The position numbers and the translations under genes are program-made. Source: Rummeliibacillus sp. POC4 (lineage in GTDB: Bacteria; Bacillota; Bacilli; Bacillales_A; Planococcaceae). Taken from it: a stretch of DNA of 64,000 bases. The number at the start of each line of letters is the position of its first letter. Positions within the stretch are counted from its first letter, which is position 1. The stretch spans positions 1 to 64,000 of the forward strand of contig NZ_QWUA01000004.1 of NCBI RefSeq assembly GCF_003576525.1, given 5' to 3'. The notes under the pieces are model-generated. The model worked only from the letters and a program-made list of their open reading frames with translations. It made no database searches and was not told the DNA's origin. Shown piece by piece: positions 7,336 through 16,900 of the stretch.

Positions 7336-8235
7336 TTATACATTAACCACTTTAACAGCTAAATCTGGTCGGTCTGTAACAATCCCTCTTGCACCAAGAT
7401 TGATTAACTTTTTCATAGACAATAAATCATTTATGGTCCAAAAATGGACTGGAATATTTAAGTCACTTAAAAATTGGATAAAACTTTGATTGTTTAAAGC
7501 AAATACACCATACTTTTCTGGTATTTGGAAAACATCTACTTTTGGGTGATACAAATGACCAAATTGACTCGTAAATGAGGTATAAGCTTTTCTTATTTCA
7601 GCTTGTCCCGCACCTAGTGCTACCTTATTTTGAGCATATAGATTAAAACGATCAATTTGTTCATCGTAAAAGCTTGTTACAACAACACGATTCGTAGCAT
7701 CTAGTTCTTCGATTAAACGCCATAGTTTAGAAGGCATTAGACCACCTTCATATGTATCGGGCGCATCTTTCATATCAATATTAACAAACATATCTGGGAA
7801 CTCAGTTAGTAAATCACGTAATGTGACAATAGATTCAAATTCATCACGATATGAGAGATACCCATCTAAATCGACAAAATTATATCCAAAGTTAAACTTC
7901 TGTAATTCTTCTAAAGTTAAGTCAGCCACGCGTCCAGTTCCATCACAAGTACGATCAACATAATCATCATGAAAAACAACAATTTCTTCATCTTTTGTTA
8001 GACGAATATCAATTTCAAATCCGTCTACACCTAATTCAGCAGCTTTTCGAAATGCAGCCATAGTATGTTCTGGTGCTAATTGTGAACCACCACGATGAGC
8101 TAAAATTACAGGATGTTCATAGCTTAGCGCAATTTTACTTTCTCGTTTTTGTGGTTTGGAAAGGGCTTTTGATCCTGCCCAAGCTGCAGCACTCGCAGCA
8201 GCAATTGCGATTGCCACTTTCGTTTTCTTTCCCAT
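7336..8235 (-). CDS. Glycerophosphodiester phosphodiesterase family protein
   Basis: A 299-residue GDPD-family TIM-barrel enzyme expected to split glycerophosphodiesters into glycerol 3-phosphate and an alcohol. The N-terminus has a KKTK start and an Ala-rich hydrophobic stretch (residues 6-24), suggesting an exported or membrane-tethered enzyme. Catalytic landmarks are HRGG (48-51), APEHT in place of the common PENT, EIDIRLTKD and VFHDD (metal and acid-base residues), then NIDMKD and the C-terminal HFWTIND. ATG 8235 has GAGGAGG at good spacing. It is inserted between ricF and ylbG, where B. subtilis has no such gene. Substrate is unknown; wall teichoic acid or phospholipid turnover is plausible. 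Confidence 0.87.
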   Translation of the reverse strand: MGKKTKVAIAIAAASAAAWAGSKALSKPQKRESKIALSYEHPVILAHRGGSQLAPEHTMAAFRKAAELGVDGFEIDIRLTKDEEIVVFHDDYVDRTCDGTGRVADLTLEELQKFNFGYNFVDLDGYLSYRDEFESIVTLRDLLTEFPDMFVNIDMKDAPDTYEGGLMPSKLWRLIEELDATNRVVVTSFYDEQIDRFNLYAQNKVALGAGQAEIRKAYTSFTSQFGHLYHPKVDVFQIPEKYGVFALNNQSFIQFLSDLNIPVHFWTINDLLSMKKLINLGARGIVTDRPDLAVKVVNV

Positions 8236-8365
8236 ATTAGTCCTCCTCTGAATGCAGACTTATGCTCTTATTATAACGGATAACAATGTATCCTGTCAGC
8301 TAAACTTGGTTGCGCCTAATTTCACTGCTGTGTTATTCTTTAAAATAAGAAAAGAGGGAATCCAT

Positions 8366-8638
8366 ATGAAAGATCGACAAGGCTTAATCGTATATGTACA
8401 TCATTTAAAACAGGCAAAATCATTACGCCGTTATGGCCATGTACATTATATTTCAAGAAGACTTAAATACGTCGTTTTATATTGCAATCAAGAAGATGTT
8501 GAAAGTACAATAGCTAAATTGACTCGTCTCCCTTACGTTCGAGAAGTCTTACCGTCTTATCGTCCATTTGTTAAGACCGTGTTTGAAAATGCTAAACCAG
8601 ATAAAGCAAAAGAATATGATTATAAAACAGGTCTCTAA
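8366..8638 (+). CDS. ylbG: YlbG, UPF0298/DUF2129 family protein
   Basis: A 90-residue basic protein of the DUF2129 family, conserved next to ylbF and rsmD in Bacillales and without a settled function. Family features visible are RQGLIVYVHHLKQ at the N-terminus, RRYGHVHYISRRLKYVVLYC in the middle and LPYVREVLPSYRP near residue 65. ATG 8366 follows GAGGG by seven bases; the open frame upstream to 8252 reads through the promoter region of the divergent gene and has no family similarity. Length agrees with the family. Confidence 0.88.
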   Translation: MKDRQGLIVYVHHLKQAKSLRRYGHVHYISRRLKYVVLYCNQEDVESTIAKLTRLPYVREVLPSYRPFVKTVFENAKPDKAKEYDYKTGL

Positions 8639-8720
8639 AGGATTAACACTCCCCGTCGATATAAAAAAAGATAGTTAATTATATCTAGTGGAAATGTGAA
8701 ATCACTATATAAATGAGTAA

Positions 8721-9110
8721 TTAGTGCAGTGATGGGATATAGTGATAAAGGCGTAATATTCCAATTAAGTATTGATAATATAGCTCTTTTTCAACATAAA
8801 CTGAGGAATGTTTGACATCTAATGTGATGAGTAATTGATCAAGTTCTTTTACTGTCTCCTCAAATAGTTCTAATCGTTTAGAAGGCTTTTCTGTTGAATA
8901 AGGAATCCCTTCTCGACAAATATAGATTGGCGAAAATTTACTTTCTCCAACTGGGTTTAATGCAACGGCTATTGATGCTACTTTTTTATCACCAATAGTA
9001 GATGTAAAAACAAATGTATGATGAATACGATGCTTATTTGTTTTCATAAGCTCGCATAATTCATATACATCACCATAACCCTCTCCTAGTTCTATAAATT
9101 GTTGAATCAT
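8721..9110 (-). CDS. Small conserved protein, DUF7147-like, function unknown
   Basis: A 129-residue soluble protein beginning MIQQFIELGEGYGDVYELCEL. That opening is typical of a Bacillales family that has often been labelled methylthioribose kinase in databases, probably wrongly because it is far too short for a kinase and has no nucleotide-binding motif. The middle has FVFTSTIGDKKVASIAVALNP and an acidic helix (ETVKELDQLLITLD). ATG 9110 is preceded by AAAGGA about ten bases upstream. It stands alone, divergent from the secreted protein gene at 9165. No function can be assigned. Confidence 0.65.
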   Translation of the reverse strand: MIQQFIELGEGYGDVYELCELMKTNKHRIHHTFVFTSTIGDKKVASIAVALNPVGESKFSPIYICREGIPYSTEKPSKRLELFEETVKELDQLLITLDVKHSSVYVEKELYYQYLIGILRLYHYIPSLH

Positions 9111-9164
9111 TTATCATACACGTCCTTTCTTTACACATAGTATCACGATTTGGGGGATTAGCAC

Positions 9165-10586
9165 ATGAAATTTGCAGCCTGTTTATTTTCGATCCTGTTA
9201 TTTATAAATGGTATTATGTTGACTTTTCAATACCACGTCTATTCGGATCAATTATCAGAACAAGATAAGGCATTTCATTACGATCAAGACATAGATGTTG
9301 TATATCGAAAAGGAAAACTAATTGTTAATCATCATCTTAATTCTTTACCAGAAGACAGTATGAGATTTATATGGCCTACCAAAAGTATTAAAAAGTCTTG
9401 CTCTAAAAATGACAAAAATAACTGTAATCGGTTAAATAAAACCATTACTGGTTTGCAAAAAGGGAAAAAGGAAGAACAGACATTATCTTATATTATTCCT
9501 ATCTCAAAAACAGGGATTAAATCTGGACAAATTCTGCGAGATATTTTCTTAAAGATAGAAAATGGGACACCAGTTCATACAACAATACATATTACAGATC
9601 AAACACATTCAAATGGACAATGGATCACGGGGTTACCAGAAGTGGCTAGCAAAAAATTGTCTTTAGTTCAATATGCAATGTTTAGTGGAAATGGTCCTGT
9701 AACTTCTTTATATTGGCGAAAAAGTAAAATGAAAAAAGTATTTACGAACGATCAAATGACACTTTATGGGAAAAATGATATTCCAAGTGATTTAACTAAA
9801 TCATTGAATGGTTTAGAATTAGAAAAATTTGAACATGTAGACATTATTGAAACTGAGAAAAAGAGACACTCTGCAGGAAGAATTTTATTTACTTCTGAAA
9901 TCAATGAAAAAACATTAGAACAAAAAGTGATTATATCTCAGATTAATCAAAAATATAAATTTAATACAAGTCCATCATGGGCTCCAGCAATTGTTGCATC
10001 TTTCTTAACAAACCGTACTTTGGGCTCTACTAAAGCACAAAAAATGACAAATGTGTTAAAGGATTATATGAATCAAAACCAAACGACAGAATGGAAAAAA
10101 GGATTAGAAGAGATGGAAGGTAAAGAAGTAACGACAACAAGATTGGATAACCTTTTATCTAAAACTCTACATTTAAAAACTTCATTCTTTAATATGAATG
10201 CAACGAATGGTAATAATATAGCACCATTGTTATTTGAAGATAAACGTCCGGTTTATATAAATGAATTGCAACAAAATAACGTGCAAGTTATATTTAAAGA
10301 TGGACGTATTTTATATTCTATTAAGCCAATCCTAAAAAAATTAGGATATGCTTCAAAAGTTGGCACACATGGCTTCTATATTACAAGTAATAGTCGTTCC
10401 TTTAGATTCCCTATGGATGAGCCATTTTATGTTTACAACAATCATCGATATGATATTATCTCTCAACCAATTGAAAAGTATGGAAATGAATATTATATAG
10501 AAGAAGCATGGCTAGTACGATTATTCCTAGTAAACGTTGAAAAGTCAGATAAACGTATAGATATAAAAACAAGTGACCACGAATAA
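9165..10586 (+). CDS. Secreted or membrane-anchored protein of unknown function, 473 aa
   Basis: I do not recognise the family. An N-terminal hydrophobic segment (residues 4-21) indicates a signal peptide or anchor. The body is Lys/Asn/Thr-rich, with a possible Cys pair (KKSCSKNDKNNCNR, residues 78-91) that could form a disulfide outside the cell. The last 120 residues (VYINELQQNNVQVIFKDGR...ILKKLGYASK...YIEEAWLVRLF) resemble in layout a copper-amine-oxidase-N-like or stalk domain, which often mediates envelope attachment; this is a weak impression. The start ATG 9165 follows GGGGGAT. rsmD begins 41 bases downstream, so the two may be co-transcribed. B. subtilis has no counterpart here that I know of. 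Confidence 0.7.
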   Translation: MKFAACLFSILLFINGIMLTFQYHVYSDQLSEQDKAFHYDQDIDVVYRKGKLIVNHHLNSLPEDSMRFIWPTKSIKKSCSKNDKNNCNRLNKTITGLQKGKKEEQTLSYIIPISKTGIKSGQILRDIFLKIENGTPVHTTIHITDQTHSNGQWITGLPEVASKKLSLVQYAMFSGNGPVTSLYWRKSKMKKVFTNDQMTLYGKNDIPSDLTKSLNGLELEKFEHVDIIETEKKRHSAGRILFTSEINEKTLEQKVIISQINQKYKFNTSPSWAPAIVASFLTNRTLGSTKAQKMTNVLKDYMNQNQTTEWKKGLEEMEGKEVTTTRLDNLLSKTLHLKTSFFNMNATNGNNIAPLLFEDKRPVYINELQQNNVQVIFKDGRILYSIKPILKKLGYASKVGTHGFYITSNSRSFRFPMDEPFYVYNNHRYDIISQPIEKYGNEYYIEEAWLVRLFLVNVEKSDKRIDIKTSDHE

Positions 10587-10627
10587 TAGAATACGCAAAT
10601 ATTAGAAACATAAAGGTTTGATAAACA

Positions 10628-11681
<1,054 letters not shown>

Positions 11682-11692
11682 TCTCAATATAT

Positions 11693-11733
11693 AAAAAGGT
11701 TACCTTGTAAATTTTACTTGGTAACCTTTTTAT
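11693..11733. terminator. Bidirectional terminator between coaD and ylbJ
   Basis: Arms AAAAAGGTTACC and GGTAACCTTTTT with a 15-base loop, ending in T-rich sequence on both strands. It separates the converging coaD and ylbJ genes. Confidence 0.8.
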
Positions 11734-11736
11734 GTA

Positions 11737-12657
11737 TTAGAATGATAGAAAAATAAGCCAATATAAGAAAGGAATCAAAAGTGTTTGAAAAATCCTTGTA
11801 TATACATATGGAACCATCGAAATATTAGCCTCTTTTGCTAGGACCGCTACTTGTAGATGAATACTTAATCCTTGCATCGTTAAGATAGTGATGACAATCA
11901 ATTCTAGCCATTGTGAATGTGCAAATAAATCTTGAGCATTGTCAAGTCCTGACGTCATTTCAAGAACAGTATATAAAGTTAACATGATCCAATCGGGTAA
12001 TTGATGTACAAATCGTAATAATGTCTCAGTTAATACATAACTAATTGTAGTAAAGAAAATAACTGTAGCAGCTACTAAAAGTACTGTTGGTAAGCTATTT
12101 TTAATACTTTCAATAAGTGGTGATGCTGATTCAGTAGAAGTTTTTTTAGTAGAGATAGATCTTACATTTATTTTTCTAAATTTGAGTATGAATACGATGA
12201 GCATGACTATATTAACAGCATGGATAATAGCAAGCATATACCATCCACTAATAGGACTTTTTAATATTTCCACACCCACAAAACCAACAACAAATAGTGG
12301 ACTTGGTGCATGGCATATAGCTAGTAGTAAAGGTGCTTCTTTTTTGGTGATTTGTTGTTGTTTTAACAAGAAACTAATGGTAGCAGCTCCAGTTGGAAAC
12401 CCTCCAAGTGCACTAAGAAAATAAATTTGTAAGTAAAATTTCCATTTTGAATGCTGAGGAATACTAGATATATTCGTTAATCGTAAAAGCCACTGGGTTA
12501 ATATGAGATAAGGAAGTAAATATGGAAATAAATGATCGATAAAAAGTTCCATCCCTGTATCGGCACCTTGATGGGCTAGTCCAGGTTGTAATAGTAATAG
12601 TAGTATAAAGAGCCAGCACAGGAATATATTGCTGTAATGTAATACGATGTACATCAT
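11737..12657 (-). CDS. ylbJ: YlbJ-like sporulation integral membrane protein
   Basis: A 306-residue polytopic membrane protein with nucleoside-recognition (Gate-like) domain features. It shows DHLFPYLLPYLILTQWLL near residue 45, GGFPTGAATISFLLKQQQI near 100, ICHAPSPLFVVGFVG near 128 and a mirrored C-terminal bundle. B. subtilis YlbJ is mother-cell expressed and needed for spore cortex formation. This protein is about 100 residues shorter than that one, so assignment rests on motifs plus position between coaD and ylbL. ATG 12657 and the adjacent ATG are both possible, with only a weak AGAATGG upstream. ylbK, next in B. subtilis, is absent. Confidence 0.75.
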   Translation of the reverse strand: MMYIVLHYSNIFLCWLFILLLLLQPGLAHQGADTGMELFIDHLFPYLLPYLILTQWLLRLTNISSIPQHSKWKFYLQIYFLSALGGFPTGAATISFLLKQQQITKKEAPLLLAICHAPSPLFVVGFVGVEILKSPISGWYMLAIIHAVNIVMLIVFILKFRKINVRSISTKKTSTESASPLIESIKNSLPTVLLVAATVIFFTTISYVLTETLLRFVHQLPDWIMLTLYTVLEMTSGLDNAQDLFAHSQWLELIVITILTMQGLSIHLQVAVLAKEANISMVPYVYTRIFQTLLIPFLYWLIFLSF

Positions 12658-12774
12658 CCATTCTAATTATTTTTTCGCTTTAGAACCGAAGTAATCTCCA
12701 AAGGGAGTATTATTTGTATGTAAAAGCTAGGTGGGAGTTTTACTTTAAGAAAAAGCAAACTAGTGATAAACTTA

Positions 12775-12802
12775 TTGAACAGTTGTAATAGAACAGTATT
12801 TT
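12775..12802 (+). promoter_or_regulatory. Candidate sigma-A promoter of ylbL
   Basis: TTGAAC (12775-12780), 16 bases, TATTTT (12797-12802), 37 bases before the ylbL start. Match is moderate at both hexamers. Confidence 0.4.
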
Positions 12803-12838
12803 ATATGTTGTTGGCAGTTGTTATTTGGAGGTGAAACA

Positions 12839-13888
12839 ATGAAGTTAAAAAAGTTTTTTACGCTAATTGTTGTTGTAGCAATCGTCATAATTGGCTTTGT
12901 TTACCCATTGCATTATTATATTATGCAACCCGGCGATGCATATGATTTAGATAATTATGTAAAAGTAGAAAATGCTGATGAACCTGGTAAGGGAAAACTT
13001 AGTATGATGACGGTAGCAATGTCAGTTGCTACACCATTTACCTATGTGTTAGCGAATCTCAGTGATGAAAAGGAAATTTTAAAAGACAGTCAAGTTCGTA
13101 GTCCACATGAAAGTGATAAGGATTATAATAATCGGCAACTTAAACTAATGACTGATTCACAATTTAATGCTAAACTTGTTGCCTTTAAAAAGGCAGGTTT
13201 GGAATATAAGATTAACTATAATGGTGTTTATGTATACTATGTTGTAGAAAAAGGTGCAGCTGATAATATTTTAGAAACCGGTGACGAAGTTATTGGTATT
13301 GATGATATTAAAATTCATAAGCATAAAGAACTTGTAGATTATTTAGCTAGTAAGAAAAAAGGGGATCACGTGAAAGTAAAAATAAAACGTGATCACCAAA
13401 CATTAGAGAAAAAAATAACATTAAAAAAAATACCAGGTGCTGACGGGAAGGTTGGATTAGGTATCACTTTTGCTGACAGTACATCTATTACTACAAATCC
13501 TGAAGTTAAGATTAATGCAGAAGATATAGGCGGCCCTTCCGCAGGATTAATGTTCACTTTAGAAATTATTGATCAATTGACGAAAGGCGATCTAACAAAA
13601 GGATACAATGTCGCTGGTACAGGTGAAATGTTTGAAACAGGTGATGTTGGCCGGATTGGTGGAATAGATAAAAAAGTAATTGCTGCAGATGATGCCGGGG
13701 TGGAAATTTTCTTTGCACCAGATGATACGTTGTCAAAAGAAATAAAGAAAAAAAATCCTGGGATACAATCAAATTACCAAGAAGCAGTAAAAAAAGCCAA
13801 AAAAATAGGTACGAAGATGAAAATCGTACCTGTAAAAAATGTAGATGATGCATTGGAATATTTAGAAAAACTTCCAGAAAAGAAATGA
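12839..13888 (+). CDS. ylbL: Lon-like PDZ-domain serine protease YlbL
   Basis: A 349-residue membrane-anchored protease: hydrophobic segment at residues 5-24, PDZ domain (about 115-195) and C-terminal Lon/S16 proteolytic domain (about 220-340). The catalytic serine is Ser234 in GGPSAGL and the catalytic lysine probably Lys279 in GGIDKK. B. subtilis YlbL is a PDZ S16 protease that, with a second protease, removes a DNA-damage-induced division inhibitor; the substrate here is unknown. ATG 12839 is preceded by GGAGGTG; a longer frame from 12818 includes that ribosome site and is rejected. The stop codon directly abuts the stop of the converging tmcAL. Confidence 0.93.
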   Translation: MKLKKFFTLIVVVAIVIIGFVYPLHYYIMQPGDAYDLDNYVKVENADEPGKGKLSMMTVAMSVATPFTYVLANLSDEKEILKDSQVRSPHESDKDYNNRQLKLMTDSQFNAKLVAFKKAGLEYKINYNGVYVYYVVEKGAADNILETGDEVIGIDDIKIHKHKELVDYLASKKKGDHVKVKIKRDHQTLEKKITLKKIPGADGKVGLGITFADSTSITTNPEVKINAEDIGGPSAGLMFTLEIIDQLTKGDLTKGYNVAGTGEMFETGDVGRIGGIDKKVIAADDAGVEIFFAPDDTLSKEIKKKNPGIQSNYQEAVKKAKKIGTKMKIVPVKNVDDALEYLEKLPEKK

Positions 13889-15088
13889 TCAATATCGAAT
13901 GGGTGGGATTTTATAATCCATACCCATTTTATTTTTTCCAAGAGCTAGCATATATAAATCTGTTGCATGAATATCTTGTAGTAGCATCGAATCACTTGAA
14001 CTCGCTACACGACTAATAACAGGTAGAGTAAATAATTTTTTTCGTTCGGATAAATAATGTTGCCCGTTTTTGCTCATACCAAGTAAGCGAATATAGCTAG
14101 GTTTATTCGATGAGTGTAGCTGTTGCCATGTGAAATTTGTAAAAATATGTGTCAGCATTCTTTGAATTCTTGTCCATGTATATCGCTTCGATTTAACTTT
14201 ATGCATAAAGCTATTGAAATCATTACACTCTTTTGCTGCTTGAATGATTGAAAATTCAATTCCTTCAGTGACTTCAGCATATAATGCAATCTGTTCTGGT
14301 GATAGTCGTAGGATAGAGAATCTCAAATATGGCCAAAAAAGTTCCCAACTAGCAAAATGTTTAAAATCCTCGTGCCATTCAGTTAATGTTTGGAGCGAAG
14401 ATTTTGGTAAAAAAGAAGTGACGCTTTGTAGGGAATGCTTTTCTTGAATTTCTTGGCGTATACCTGTTGCACTGGCAATTGTTTTACCATTGTCTATTTT
14501 CTCATGGTAACCTGCTTGAATTCTTTGAATCGTAATTGGTTTAATGTTCGTATTGTATTTTTTTATATTTTCTACGTAATGGTAACCAAGGATATTATTA
14601 GGTTTTGTTAAATCGGCATATGTAAGCTCGGTGTCAGAGAGTAGCTGCTGATAGGCTGTATTTAGTGCTTGAGGGTAGCTTAAACCAGTTTTAACGAAAC
14701 GCTTAATGTTTTCCTGCAATTTATCATTATGGGCCTCTAGAAGCTCGTACGTATTCAAAAACGGTGTGATATCTCCTTGCTCGCTTCCAAAAGATAAAAA
14801 GTCACATTGCAGTGCTTCTAATAATAGAACACCACCTTTAGCAAAATCGCTTGCTTGTGCAGTGGCGTAGATATAAGGCAGTTCAATTACTAAATCTGCA
14901 CCATTTTCTAGTGCCATTTTTGTTCTTGTCCACTTATCCACGAATGCAGGTTCACCACGTTGTAAGAAATGACCACTCATAACTGCAATAATTACATCTG
15001 CATCTGTAAGTTCTCGTGATTGTTTGATATGATAGAGATGTCCGTTATGAAATGGATTGTATTCGACAATAATACCTGTTGCAATCAA
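13889..15088 (-). CDS. tmcAL: tRNA(Met) cytidine acetate ligase TmcAL
   Basis: A 399-residue nucleotidyltransferase-like enzyme (formerly YlbM) that makes N4-acetylcytidine at the wobble position of elongator tRNA(Met) using acetate and ATP. It shows GIIVEYNPFHNGHLYHI at the N-terminus with the HxGH-type site, IAVMSGHFLQRGEPAF, LSFGSEQGD, and SATGIRQEI near residue 200. Start TTG 15088 is chosen because GGGGTGA lies about five bases upstream and the family begins at this point; an ATG at 15163 would add 25 unrelated residues. The stop abuts that of ylbL. Confidence 0.92.
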   Translation of the reverse strand: MIATGIIVEYNPFHNGHLYHIKQSRELTDADVIIAVMSGHFLQRGEPAFVDKWTRTKMALENGADLVIELPYIYATAQASDFAKGGVLLLEALQCDFLSFGSEQGDITPFLNTYELLEAHNDKLQENIKRFVKTGLSYPQALNTAYQQLLSDTELTYADLTKPNNILGYHYVENIKKYNTNIKPITIQRIQAGYHEKIDNGKTIASATGIRQEIQEKHSLQSVTSFLPKSSLQTLTEWHEDFKHFASWELFWPYLRFSILRLSPEQIALYAEVTEGIEFSIIQAAKECNDFNSFMHKVKSKRYTWTRIQRMLTHIFTNFTWQQLHSSNKPSYIRLLGMSKNGQHYLSERKKLFTLPVISRVASSSDSMLLQDIHATDLYMLALGKNKMGMDYKIPPIRY

Positions 15089-15156
15089 ATCTTCACCCCG
15101 TTTATACTTAGTAATATGATTATACGAGGACTTTTGTCTAGTGACAAGAAAATATC

Positions 15157-15185
15157 TTGACATCTATAAATTAGCATTATATAAT
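15157..15185 (+). promoter_or_regulatory. Consensus sigma-A promoter of ylbN-rpmF
   Basis: Perfect TTGACA (15157-15162), optimal 17-base spacer, perfect TATAAT (15180-15185), 29 bases before the ylbN start. It is one of the strongest promoter matches in the window and fits high expression of a ribosomal protein gene. Confidence 0.85.
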
Positions 15186-15214
15186 CAACTTTGTTGTCTT
15201 GAGGTGATAAATGT

Positions 15215-15748
15215 ATGAAATGGGCAATCCCACAATTATCTAAATATCGCCAAAACGGGATGCCAATTGACGAAATTGTTCAATTGGACGGACTTATGCG
15301 TCGTAATACGGACATTCGCCGTAGTACACCCGTTCATGTAAAAGGATTCTGCACATTTGGTGCGAGTCAACTGAACTGTCATTTTCATTTGACTGGCACA
15401 CTTATACTTCCTTGTTCACGAACTTGGGAAGATGTCGAATTCACTTATGATATTGAATCAGATGAAGTTTTCAGCTGGTCCGATACAGTAGATCCTGATG
15501 AATATGATAATGTTCATCTTGTTGAAGGCGAAGTTATCGATGTTGACCCTGTTTTAGAAGAGCTAATATTATTAGAAATTCCAATACAAGTGTTCAAAGA
15601 AGGTGCTGAAAAGCCAGCTCCAAAAAATAACGCCGATTGGTCTTATTTAACAGAAGATGAGCTTTTAAGTCAAAAAGAAAAAGACGCAAAAAAAACGGAT
15701 CCAAGACTGGCTGCTTTAGCTAAGTATTTTGATCAAACAGACGAATAA
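15215..15748 (+). CDS. ylbN: YceD/DUF177 family protein YlbN
   Basis: A 177-residue acidic protein of the DUF177 (YceD) family, which nearly always sits just upstream of rpmF in bacteria. In Gram-negative bacteria and plants relatives are linked to 23S rRNA accumulation; the role in Firmicutes is not defined. The core CHFHLTGTLILPCSRTWEDVEF (residues about 54-75) with its two cysteines is typical. ATG 15215 follows GAGGTGAT. It is driven by a consensus promoter and shares a transcript with rpmF 24 bases downstream. Confidence 0.9.
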   Translation: MKWAIPQLSKYRQNGMPIDEIVQLDGLMRRNTDIRRSTPVHVKGFCTFGASQLNCHFHLTGTLILPCSRTWEDVEFTYDIESDEVFSWSDTVDPDEYDNVHLVEGEVIDVDPVLEELILLEIPIQVFKEGAEKPAPKNNADWSYLTEDELLSQKEKDAKKTDPRLAALAKYFDQTDE

Positions 15749-15772
15749 CCGATCTGTAAGGAGGTGCCATCA

Positions 15773-15946
15773 ATGGCTGTACCATTTAGAAGAACTTCTA
15801 AAACTGCGAAACGTCAACGTCGCACACACTTTAAACTAGCTGTACCAGGTATGGTTGCTTGCCCTAACTGTGGTGAACTTAAATTGGCTCACCATGTATG
15901 TAAAGCATGTGGACAATACAAAGGTAAAGAAGTTGTGAGCAAATAA
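15773..15946 (+). CDS. rpmF: 50S ribosomal protein L32
   Basis: A 57-residue basic protein with the L32 N-terminus [18 protein letters not shown] and a complete zinc ribbon, CPNC...CKAC, so this is the Zn-binding (C+) form. ATG 15773 has the near-perfect ribosome site AAGGAGGTG at ideal spacing; three extra codons upstream are part of that site. It follows ylbN in one transcript and is followed by a strong terminator. Confidence 0.97.
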   Translation: MAVPFRRTSKTAKRQRRTHFKLAVPGMVACPNCGELKLAHHVCKACGQYKGKEVVSK

Positions 15947-15961
15947 TTCAGTATTTGTTCT

Positions 15962-16007
15962 AAAAAAGACTACTAGAGAGACCATGGCTCTCAAGTAGTC
16001 TTTTTTT
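15962..16007 (+). terminator. Rho-independent terminator after rpmF
   Basis: Hairpin with arms AAAAAAGACTAC and GTAGTCTTTTTT, extended by the partially paired inner segments TAGAGAG/CTCTCAA, followed by a T7 tract. Confidence 0.88.
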
Positions 16008-16121
16008 ATATATTAGCTTATTTAATTTTTTAAAGTGCTAGAAATCTTTACTTTATATTAAAGCATCCATTTATGATAAAATAATTGATAATTCTAAAAA
16101 TTAAACAAAGGGGATTTAGAA

Positions 16122-16883
16122 ATGGCATATTATTTTTCAGAGCAAGATGGTATTTTAACATTTACGATTAATCGTCCAGAAAAACGTAATGCGATTAATG
16201 ATGAAGTGATGGAAGGTTTTAAAGAGGTTATTACGTATGTACATAATCACGAATCGGTCCGATTTCTAGTAATTACTGGTGAAGGTGATAAAGCTTTTTG
16301 TTCTGGAGGGGATTTAGCCGAATTTCATAATCTTCATACAGAGGAACAAGCTTTTGGTATGTTAAGTAAAATGGCGAAAATCTTATATGAAATTGCAACA
16401 TTACCAGTACCTACAATCGCACTAGTAAATGGGACAGCAGTTGGTGGAGGCTGTGAAATCGCAACTGCTTGTGATTTTCGATTGGTCAAAAAGGAAGCTA
16501 AATGTGGTTTTATACAAGGAACACTAGGGATTACATCTGGATGGGGAGGAGGAACTTATCTATTTGAAAGAGGATTACGTCATGATAGAGCGCTAAAAAT
16601 GTTAGTAGATGCAAAGGTATATCCAGCAAACTTACTTTATGAGATTGGCTTTGCAATGCGTGTATTTGAAACTGATAAAGAACAGGCTTTAGATGAATTT
16701 ATAGCAGATATGCGAAAAGTTCATCCAAATGTTCACAAGGCATATAAGGAAATGGAGCTACGTAAATGGAGAGAACGACATCTATTTGATCGTGTGATGG
16801 ATGAAGTTAAAACGTGTGCAAAGTTATGGGAAAGTGAAGAGCATCATAATGCAGTAAAACAGTTTCTATCAAAGGCAAAATAA
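16122..16883 (+). CDS. Crotonase-superfamily protein, probably not a classical hydratase
   Basis: A 253-residue crotonase-fold protein: INRPEKRNAIN near residue 17, oxyanion-hole AFCSGGDLAEF near 60, and VNGTAVGGGCEIATACDFR near 103. The two acid-base glutamates of rat-type enoyl-CoA hydratase appear, by alignment by eye, as Gln (in FIQG) and Lys (in ALKML). The GWGGGT motif is like that of ethylmalonyl-CoA/methylmalonyl-CoA decarboxylase-type members. It may therefore be a decarboxylase or isomerase rather than a hydratase. The start ATG 16122 follows AAGGGG. An acyl-CoA carboxyltransferase lies 0.9 kb downstream, which would suit a role in removing carboxylated acyl-CoA side products (inference). 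Confidence 0.8.
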   Translation: MAYYFSEQDGILTFTINRPEKRNAINDEVMEGFKEVITYVHNHESVRFLVITGEGDKAFCSGGDLAEFHNLHTEEQAFGMLSKMAKILYEIATLPVPTIALVNGTAVGGGCEIATACDFRLVKKEAKCGFIQGTLGITSGWGGGTYLFERGLRHDRALKMLVDAKVYPANLLYEIGFAMRVFETDKEQALDEFIADMRKVHPNVHKAYKEMELRKWRERHLFDRVMDEVKTCAKLWESEEHHNAVKQFLSKAK

Positions 16884-16900
16884 CTTCTAAACTTAAAAAA

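Noticed and set aside
8721-9110. Methylthioribose kinase, the name often attached to proteins with this N-terminus
   Set aside because: At 129 residues with no nucleotide-binding motif it cannot be the kinase; treated as unknown.
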